From Gemmatimonadota bacterium (GTDB lineage Bacteria > Gemmatimonadota > Gemmatimonadetes > Palauibacterales > Palauibacteraceae), in NCBI GenBank assembly GCA_030601615.1, contig JAUVTH010000007.1:1-20587 (forward strand): 20,587 bases of DNA, written 5' to 3'. Position 1 is the first letter of the stretch; every line of letters begins with the position of its first letter. The position numbers were made by a program, and so were the translations under genes. This document shows positions 16,021 to 20,587 of this stretch, one piece after another. Below the pieces are notes generated by a model that ran no database searches, was not told the DNA's origin, and saw nothing but the letters and a program-made list of their open reading frames with translations.

Positions 16021-16624
16021 CGGCTGAGACGACCGTCTTAGGGTCGGGTTGCCACTTCCTGATGCCGGCCATCCCGTAGTCGATGATCGCGTAGACGGAT
16101 ACGATGCCCGTCACGTAGATCGGGAGCTTGACGTATCCCGGATAGAAGATCAGGGTGAGCAGAGCGACGACCTGGAGAGCCGTCGTCAGCTTCCCGCCGA
16201 TCTTCGAATGGAACGGCATCTCCTTGCCGGCCAGCCGCCCGACCAGGAACACACCTCCGGTGAAGATGTCCCTGAGAATGAGGATGAGGAATCCGGCCCA
16301 ATCGATACGGCCCGTAGGCAGGAACGATACCAGCGCGAGGAACACGAATATCCGGTCGCAGAACGGATCCAGGAGGGCCCCGATCTCCGACTCCGTGTGA
16401 GTAAGTCGCGCGGCGAACCCGTCCAGCAGGTCGGTCGCAGCGCCCACTACGACGATAGCAGCCACCCACCTCGCATCGTCTACAACCAGGAACATGAACC
16501 CCAGTGGAATCCGAAGCAGAGAGAGGAAGTTCCCTACTGTTAGAAAACCGGCACCGTGGTGATCTTCGTGGGCGGCGCCGGTTTTCCCCGACCCCTGGGT
16601 AATCCGTTCGTGGTTTACGCTCAC
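16016..16624 (-). CDS. CDP-alcohol phosphatidyltransferase (PgsA-like)
   Basis: 202 residues, several membrane helices. The complete family motif D-x2-DG-x2-AR-x8-G-x3-D-x3-D is present (Asp65, Asp68, Gly69, Ala72, Arg73, Gly82, Asp86, Asp90), forming the metal and CDP binding site. The enzyme transfers a phosphatidyl group from CDP-diacylglycerol to a polar alcohol such as glycerol-3-phosphate or inositol phosphate, in the inner membrane. An opening FLTVGNFLSLLRIPLG resembles phosphatidylglycerophosphate synthase, but the acceptor cannot be fixed from sequence. An unusual His-rich hydrophilic stretch of ~26 residues precedes the first helix. The GTG start overlaps the upstream SDR stop (GTGA), with GGAGG 7 bases before it, so the two are co-expressed. 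Confidence 0.92.
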   Translation of the reverse strand: MSVNHERITQGSGKTGAAHEDHHGAGFLTVGNFLSLLRIPLGFMFLVVDDARWVAAIVVVGAATDLLDGFAARLTHTESEIGALLDPFCDRIFVFLALVSFLPTGRIDWAGFLILILRDIFTGGVFLVGRLAGKEMPFHSKIGGKLTTALQVVALLTLIFYPGYVKLPIYVTGIVSVYAIIDYGMAGIRKWQPDPKTVVSAG

Positions 16625-17667
16625 GCGCCCCCCTCCGAGTATCCTTCGACCCGGTCCGTGTCGTCCGACTCGGTCTCCAGGTAGTCCTCCAGCGCGTCAC
16701 GAAACGGAAGCGGCTTCACTCGAAACACGGTACGCAACGGATTGTCGGCGCCGCTCAGCACGCTGCCCCAGCGCAATACATCCAGCTGGTCACGGGTGAT
16801 CGGCGTCGGAAACCCTGCCTTCCGGGCCAGGCGCGTGGCCTGGGATGCCACACCGTCCGGCAACGGCAGAATCGGGCGCCGGCAGCCGGCCACCTCGCCG
16901 ATGGTCCGAACGATCGTCGTGAAGCTGATCCGGTCAGGTCCGGCGATCTCGTACAGACCTCCCTCCACGTCGGCGCGCTCGACGCACTGGGTGAGGGCAT
17001 CCACCATGTCCTCCACGGCGAGCGGCTGCAGCCGGAACGTCCCATCCCCGAGCATCGGAAAGACCGGCAACCTGCGGAGGAGACGCACGATGGCCGTAAC
17101 GAAATGGTCCGAGGGGCCGTACACCACGCATGGCCTCAGGATCACGTATTCGATACCCGACGACATCACAGCATCTTCGGCCTCAAAACGGCTCCGAGAA
17201 TAGGGGCCGGCGGCGGGGCTCGCGCCCAGTGCGCTAACGTACACGAAACGTCCGACCTTCGCCTCGAGCGCCGCCAAGAGGACGTTTCGCGTGCCGGCTA
17301 CATTGACGGGCTCGAGACCCACTCCCGACTCCGACGAACTGCAGCCCGCCAGGTGCACGACGACATCACACTCGAACGTAGCCCGGGCCAGGGTGTCGGG
17401 TCGTGTGACATCGGCCTCCAGCCACTCGACGCCGGGCGCACTCTCGCGCCCTGGACCTTCCCTCCCCCGCCACATCGCCCGGACCCTGTGGCCACGAGAC
17501 ACGAGGCGAGGGAGGAGATGGCTCCCGATGAACCCTGACGCGCCGGTGACGAGCACCCGGCGCGACGGGGTCACGGCCACGTCGATCGGATCCAGCTGTT
17601 CGCGCTCGGCCACGCTTCCGACCGAGCCACCGGCTCGAGAACCCGCCGGTACAGAGCCTTCCGCCAT
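16621..17667 (-). CDS. Atypical SDR, NDUFA9-like NAD(P)-binding epimerase/reductase
   Basis: 348 residues from the ATG at 17667, chosen because GGAG lies 5 bases upstream; an ATG at 17697 lacks such a site, and the frame further upstream is antisense to or overlaps ssb. The Rossmann motif TGASGFIG is at 41-48 after a ~35-residue unstructured leader. Then come VVHLAG (103-108), VNVAGTRNVLLAA, VSALGA (144-149) and YSRSR (156-160), the last being the site of the usual YxxxK. The VSALGA and PYSRS blocks resemble the NDUFA9/SDR_a5 group, often linked to complex I or quinone and lipid metabolism. The catalytic Lys is Arg160 here (codon 17188-17190). It overlaps the phosphatidyltransferase gene, hinting at a role with a lipid substrate; this is inference. 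Confidence 0.88.
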   Translation of the reverse strand: MAEGSVPAGSRAGGSVGSVAEREQLDPIDVAVTPSRRVLVTGASGFIGSHLLPRLVSRGHRVRAMWRGREGPGRESAPGVEWLEADVTRPDTLARATFECDVVVHLAGCSSSESGVGLEPVNVAGTRNVLLAALEAKVGRFVYVSALGASPAAGPYSRSRFEAEDAVMSSGIEYVILRPCVVYGPSDHFVTAIVRLLRRLPVFPMLGDGTFRLQPLAVEDMVDALTQCVERADVEGGLYEIAGPDRISFTTIVRTIGEVAGCRRPILPLPDGVASQATRLARKAGFPTPITRDQLDVLRWGSVLSGADNPLRTVFRVKPLPFRDALEDYLETESDDTDRVEGYSEGGA

Positions 17668-17702
17668 TGCTGCTCCGTTGATGCATGAAGTCAGCATGTA
17701 GT

Positions 17703-17735
17703 TTGGCGACCGGCGTGGGAAACGCGCAACGCCAA
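17703..17735 (-). terminator. Hairpin immediately after ssb
   Basis: TTGGCG (17703-17708) pairs with CGCCAA (17730-17735), enclosing a second 4-pair stem (GCGT against ACGC) separated by a symmetrical internal loop. It abuts the ssb stop codon. It could end or attenuate transcription between ssb and the SDR gene. No T-tract follows on the minus strand. Confidence 0.35.
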
Positions 17736-18122
17736 TCAGTCCAGAAGGTTTGACTCCTCGAGAGACAAGTCGGAGTCCACAGCGTCTCCGTTCGGCCGTC
17801 CGTCGAGAAAGACGAACTCCTGCACGACGACGTCCACGGTGGGGATGGCGACACCATCCCTGTCGTAGGAACCGTACTCGATGCGTCCCTCCACGTACAT
17901 TCGAGTTCCCTTTCGCACCCACTTCTCGACGGTTTCCGCCGCGCCGGACCAGAACGTGAGCCGATGCCAGTCCGTTTTCCTCTGTTCCTTCCCGTTCTGC
18001 TGGAACACCCGATTCGTCGCGAGCGAGAGATGTGCGACGGTGACTCCCGCCTCGGTCTCTCGGACGTCCGGATCCGATCCGGCGTTTCCAACCAGGATGA
18101 CCCTGTTCACCGAACGACTCAT
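17736..18122 (-). CDS. ssb: Single-stranded DNA-binding protein (SSB) with atypical C-terminus
   Basis: 128 residues. The OB-fold matches bacterial SSB throughout: VNRVILVGNAGSDPDVRET (5-23), HLSLATNRV (31-39), TDWHRLTFW (50-58), KGTRMYVEGRIEYGSY (71-86) and VVVQEFVFLDGRP. It binds ssDNA during replication, recombination and repair, normally as a tetramer. The usual Gly/Gln/Pro-rich linker is almost absent and the conserved acidic tip (DDDIPF-like), which recruits partner proteins, is replaced by DLSLEESNLLD. It may therefore be a secondary SSB or have altered partner contacts. A strong AAGGAGGGG precedes the ATG. It is the first gene of a minus-strand cluster with the SDR and phosphatidyltransferase, although the genes are not functionally related. 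Confidence 0.93.
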   Translation of the reverse strand: MSRSVNRVILVGNAGSDPDVRETEAGVTVAHLSLATNRVFQQNGKEQRKTDWHRLTFWSGAAETVEKWVRKGTRMYVEGRIEYGSYDRDGVAIPTVDVVVQEFVFLDGRPNGDAVDSDLSLEESNLLD

Positions 18123-18238
18123 ACACCCCTCCTTCTTGCATGTGAGGATTTCGACGCCGCTCTGCAGGCACCGTCCAGGAGAGCTTCAACGATTCGGGAT
18201 CTTTCGGGAAGCCGAGTTGTGACAGTTTGCGGCGCTGA

Positions 18239-19069
18239 TCAGGGAATGAGTCGGATTCCGTCTATCCGTGGAGCTTCGCCGATCTCGGAAGCGAGCGCCA
18301 GAAAACGTTCGAGTCCTTCCAGCATCTGCTCGTCCAGGTCGTAGCGAATGCGAGACCAGTAGGATTGCAGGCGGAACGGTGGAAAGCCGTACCTGCCGCT
18401 CGCCTGAGAGGCGAGAGCCGGCGCGTCCACGGCGGCCGCGTCGCGGCTCTGCAAGAACAGGCGGTGCAGCTCGTGTATCTCGGACCGATTCGCGACCTCT
18501 CCGCGAACCAGCCACAGGGCGTAAACGAACGGCAGGCCCGTCCACTCCGTCCACTCACGGCCGAGATCGAACAGGAGCTCGCCCGGCTCTCCTTCGCGAC
18601 GAAGCGCCACGTCTCCGATGAACAGGGCCGCGTCCACCTGACCTGCTGCGCCCGAATCGGAGATCAGGGGATCGTGGCTCCGCTGGTCGAAGTCCACCCA
18701 GACGGGCTCGACGCCCAGCCGGACCTCGAGGAGGATCCTGAGGAGACAGCGTGACGTGGCGGACGCGGTGGGCAGCGCCACTGTCCGCCCGGCGAGCTCG
18801 CGAAGCGGGAGACGGGAGACGAAGATGATGCTCTCCACGGGGCCCGCGCTGCCGATGCACAGTCCGCGCAGCACTCCGTACTCGCGCGAATGACGGGCAA
18901 GCTCTATGCTGGAACCGGGAGCCACGTCCAGTTCTCCGTTCGCCAGGCGGCGATTGAGATCGGAGGGTGGTCCGTCGACGACCTCGAGCCAGTCGGGACG
19001 GTTTCTCCCGAGCACGGGCCCGTGGATCGGATAACAGTTGCTGTAATCTATGTTCCCGAGACGAATCAT
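18239..19069 (-). CDS. mqnA: MqnA, chorismate dehydratase of the futalosine menaquinone pathway
   Basis: 276 residues from the ATG at 19069, with AGGGA 6 bases upstream; the open frame continues upstream only as antisense of the MCE gene. The opening IRLGNIDYSNCYPIHG matches the MqnA/MqnD periplasmic-binding-like fold. GSSIELARHSREYGVL, AGPVESIIFVS, TVALPTASATSRCLLRILL and DAALFIGDVAL are family blocks. MqnA removes water from chorismate to give 3-[(1-carboxyvinyl)oxy]benzoate, the first step to menaquinone by the futalosine route, so the organism probably respires with menaquinone made this way. The other mqn genes are not in the window. The gene is divergent from the MCE gene with 69 bases between. 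Confidence 0.9.
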   Translation of the reverse strand: MIRLGNIDYSNCYPIHGPVLGRNRPDWLEVVDGPPSDLNRRLANGELDVAPGSSIELARHSREYGVLRGLCIGSAGPVESIIFVSRLPLRELAGRTVALPTASATSRCLLRILLEVRLGVEPVWVDFDQRSHDPLISDSGAAGQVDAALFIGDVALRREGEPGELLFDLGREWTEWTGLPFVYALWLVRGEVANRSEIHELHRLFLQSRDAAAVDAPALASQASGRYGFPPFRLQSYWSRIRYDLDEQMLEGLERFLALASEIGEAPRIDGIRLIP

Positions 19070-19075
19070 TATTAT
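19070..19075 (+). promoter_or_regulatory. Possible -10 element for the MCE gene
   Basis: TATTAT sits in the only clearly A/T-rich patch around the divergent mqnA and MCE starts (roughly 19041-19076). No convincing -35 is seen 16-18 bases upstream. The spacing to the TTG at 19139 would leave a ~55-base leader. Weak call. Confidence 0.22.
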
Positions 19076-19138
19076 TCCCTGTACGTTCGGCGCCACGCTC
19101 GCTGATGGATCGCGACCGGTGGACGCCCACGCAAGACG

Positions 19139-20098
19139 TTGAGACCCGTCCGGCGATCCGATCGCTGGCGGTCCTACGTTCCGGGAATCCTGATTCTGGT
19201 GGGTCTGGTCACGCTCTCGACTGCCGTGTTCCTCCTGGACGGGATACGCCGGGCTTTCCAGGAGGGTCCCGAGATCGTGGTCCTCGCGGCCGAGGCGAGG
19301 GGCCTCGTCCCCGGGTCGGACGTCTGGGTGGCTGGTAGCCCGTCCGGACGGGTCAAGAGCGTGGTGTTCGCCGACCCGCACGGGCCCACCGAGAGTCGAG
19401 TCGTGATCCGCGCGACCCTGAACCGGACGGCCGTGCCATTCCTTCGAGCGGACACTCGCGCCTCGATCAGCAGCGCGGCGCTCCTGGCGCCGCTCGTGTT
19501 GAAGCTCGACCCGGGTCACCCTGGCAGTGGCCCCCTGGACTTCACCGACACGCTACGCGTGCCTCCCGAGCGGTCTACCGAGCAGATGCTCTCGCTCGCG
19601 CGGCAGGCCCGTGACGCCACCGATTCTCTCACGCTCCTGGCACAGATGCTCCGGCGGCGCATCACCGTCGGCCCGGGGACCGTGGCAGGCTTCCGGAACG
19701 ATACCGTCCTGCTCCAGCGCCTGTGGAATATCGCCGGCAACGCACGATCACTCTCCCGCGCGCTGGACTCCGAGGACGCATTGCCCGCACGGCTGGCCTC
19801 CGATTCCCTGGGGGTGGCCCTGGCGCGAATGGCGAGCAGCCTGCGAAGTCTTCAGGGGGAGGAGCGGGCAGCAAACGTGACGGAAGCTGTGGTCGACCTC
19901 GCCGAGCGCCTGGAGCGGATATCGGAGAACCTCGACAAGCTGGATCGGGACCTGCGGGCAGGCAGAGGGACGGCTGGACGGGCCCTGTACGACGACGAGA
20001 GCTCCCGGCAACAGGAGGCGTTCCAGGCCAGGCTCGACAGCTTGAAGTCCGAGCTGATACGCAAACCCTGGCGCTGGTTGCGGTTCAAGCTGTTCTGA
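19139..20098 (+). CDS. MCE-domain (MlaD-like) lipid transport protein
   Basis: 319 residues from a TTG. The frame has a stop at 19103-19105 and no ATG or GTG before the membrane segment, so TTG is the best start. One N-terminal helix (VPGILILVGLVTLSTAVFLL, ~14-33) anchors it in the inner membrane. The MCE domain follows (~43-125), with the marker ARGLVPGSDVWVAGSPSGRVKSVVF. The rest is a long helical, coiled-coil-prone tail (130-310) that includes GRGTAGRALYDDES, a block seen near the end of many MCE proteins. MCE proteins form hexameric periplasmic rings that move phospholipids or other lipids between membranes. The usual MlaE permease and MlaF ATPase genes are not adjacent, so it looks like an orphan. 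It ends 9 bases from a convergent gene. Confidence 0.85.
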   Translation: MRPVRRSDRWRSYVPGILILVGLVTLSTAVFLLDGIRRAFQEGPEIVVLAAEARGLVPGSDVWVAGSPSGRVKSVVFADPHGPTESRVVIRATLNRTAVPFLRADTRASISSAALLAPLVLKLDPGHPGSGPLDFTDTLRVPPERSTEQMLSLARQARDATDSLTLLAQMLRRRITVGPGTVAGFRNDTVLLQRLWNIAGNARSLSRALDSEDALPARLASDSLGVALARMASSLRSLQGEERAANVTEAVVDLAERLERISENLDKLDRDLRAGRGTAGRALYDDESSRQQEAFQARLDSLKSELIRKPWRWLRFKLF

Positions 20099-20115
20099 GC
20101 TGCCGGGTCAGGAAC
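20092..20115. terminator. Hairpin at convergent gene ends
   Basis: GTTCTGA (20092-20098) pairs with TCA-G-GAAC (20108-20115) with one bulged base, so the two stop codons pair with each other and the stem extends four bases further. It is short and has no T-tract. A shared bidirectional end is possible. Confidence 0.3.
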
Positions 20116-20464
20116 GCGGCGGCGGGAGGCGCGATTCCAGCAGGTACTTCACGATCTCCCTTTTTCGGCCCCTCTTCCTGCGCGTCACCACGATGACCGA
20201 TTCTACGATCCCGTTCGGGTCCTCGACCGAGATCCGGAAGTCCACTGAACCGTCGACGGAGGAGACGCCGGTTCTCACGACCCGACCCGGCGAGGCTTCC
20301 GCCCGACGCGCCGGGTTGCGGAACAGGGTCACCATGGAGCGGCGCCGGTCGCCGGGAAGATGCCGTGAGATCTTGATGCGACTCAGCCAATCGGGCTGGT
20401 AGCTGATTCGCCACAGGGTGCCCAGCTGATCGACTCCACGAGCTTCACGATTGTGTCGTGCCAT
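20108..20464 (-). CDS. Small hypothetical protein, basic
   Basis: 118 residues, not recognised. No signal peptide or membrane segment. Features are an N-terminal basic stretch (MARHNREAR), a YQPDWLSRIKISRHLPGDRRRS block, a central region that looks like beta-strands (GSVDFRISVEDPNGIVESVIVV) and a very basic motif TRRKRGRKREIVKY near the C-terminus. The overall charge is strongly positive, which would fit nucleic-acid or anionic-lipid binding, but this is only inference. The ATG is preceded by GGAAGG 9 bases upstream, and codon use matches its neighbours, supporting a real gene. It converges on the MCE gene with 9 bases between. Function unknown. Confidence 0.65.
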   Translation of the reverse strand: MARHNREARGVDQLGTLWRISYQPDWLSRIKISRHLPGDRRRSMVTLFRNPARRAEASPGRVVRTGVSSVDGSVDFRISVEDPNGIVESVIVVTRRKRGRKREIVKYLLESRLPPPRS

Positions 20465-20587
20465 GCCTGTGCCTTCCGCTATGAAGCCGGTCGACAGCCG
20501 ACGGGACCGCCCCCCCGATGTGTTTCAGCAACCTGCCAGGCGGCAGCGGAACCCGCGCACGCCGCCGAACGTATACGATAGTAGTCC
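20465..20587. other. Gene-free right edge (123 bases)
   Basis: Upstream region of the small basic protein. It contains a C7 run (20510-20516) and an A/T-richer tip (GTATACGATAG near 20571-20581) that could be part of a promoter for either strand. No convincing -35/-10 pair, RNA gene or repeat is visible. Confidence 0.4.

Noticed and set aside
17668..18189. N-terminal extension of the NDUFA9-like SDR
   Set aside because: It overlaps ssb in another frame on the same strand; the SDR fold begins after 17667, where an ATG has a GGAG site.
19070..19519. N-terminal extension of MqnA
   Set aside because: Antisense to the MCE gene; MqnA family similarity begins at the ATG at 19069, which has a ribosome-binding site.
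1..20587. CRISPR array, tRNA, IS element or prophage
   Set aside because: No spaced direct repeats, no cloverleaf candidates, no transposase or integrase motifs, and composition appears even throughout.
20560..20587. Promoter for a plus-strand gene past the right edge
   Set aside because: GTATACGATAG contains -10-like hexamers, but there is no matching -35 and the downstream sequence is not available.

Overview
The window is GC-rich, densely coded bacterial DNA from a diderm (Gram-negative) organism. It holds two TolC-type outer-membrane factors, two lipoprotein-like periplasmic adaptors, an RND pump, an MCE/MlaD-type lipid-binding protein and a futalosine-pathway menaquinone enzyme (MqnA). 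Gene content and codon bias suggest an environmental lineage such as Gemmatimonadota or a neighbour, possibly a metagenome-derived genome. That placement is inferred from gene style alone, with no marker gene behind it. No tRNA, rRNA, CRISPR array, insertion sequence or phage gene is visible. No gene-free stretch exceeds about 125 bases.

Layout. (1) 2-3160, plus strand: the 3' end of a TolC-like gene, a MacA-like adaptor with a large insert, and a MacB-like permease without its own ATPase domain. Together they look like most of a tripartite ABC efflux or export system whose ATPase lies elsewhere. (2) 3219-4862, plus: a small conserved protein with a GASGCS motif, then, 3 bases later, a patatin-like lipase. 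(3) 4866-6856, minus: an SRPBCC-epimerase fusion (TIGR01777 type) translationally coupled to a DUF523 protein. (4) 6935-10314, plus: a coupled Mre11/SbcD-like nuclease and Rad50/SbcC-like ATPase. The ATPase has a transmembrane hairpin at the centre of its coiled coil and no zinc-hook cysteines, resembling Bacillus YhaO/YhaN. (5) 10360-15970, plus: a complete RND tripartite pump in the order permease, TolC, adaptor. (6) 16016-18122, minus: ssb, an NDUFA9-like atypical SDR and a CDP-alcohol phosphatidyltransferase. (7) 18239-20464: mqnA (minus), a divergent MCE protein (plus), and a convergent small hypothetical protein (minus).

How the genes work together. Envelope work dominates: two export systems, a lipase, phospholipid head-group transfer and an MCE lipid carrier. 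DNA maintenance is represented by the nuclease/ATPase pair and ssb. Many junctions are tight, with GTGA overlaps at 5447-5450, 8059-8062, 13440-13443 and 16621-16624 and a 3-base gap at 3720-3722, so translational coupling is common. Hairpin-capable inverted repeats sit at several gene boundaries. The most unusual items are the membrane-anchored nuclease/ATPase pair, the GASGCS protein beside the lipase, and the adaptor insert. All functions are inferred from motifs read by eye; no database search was run.
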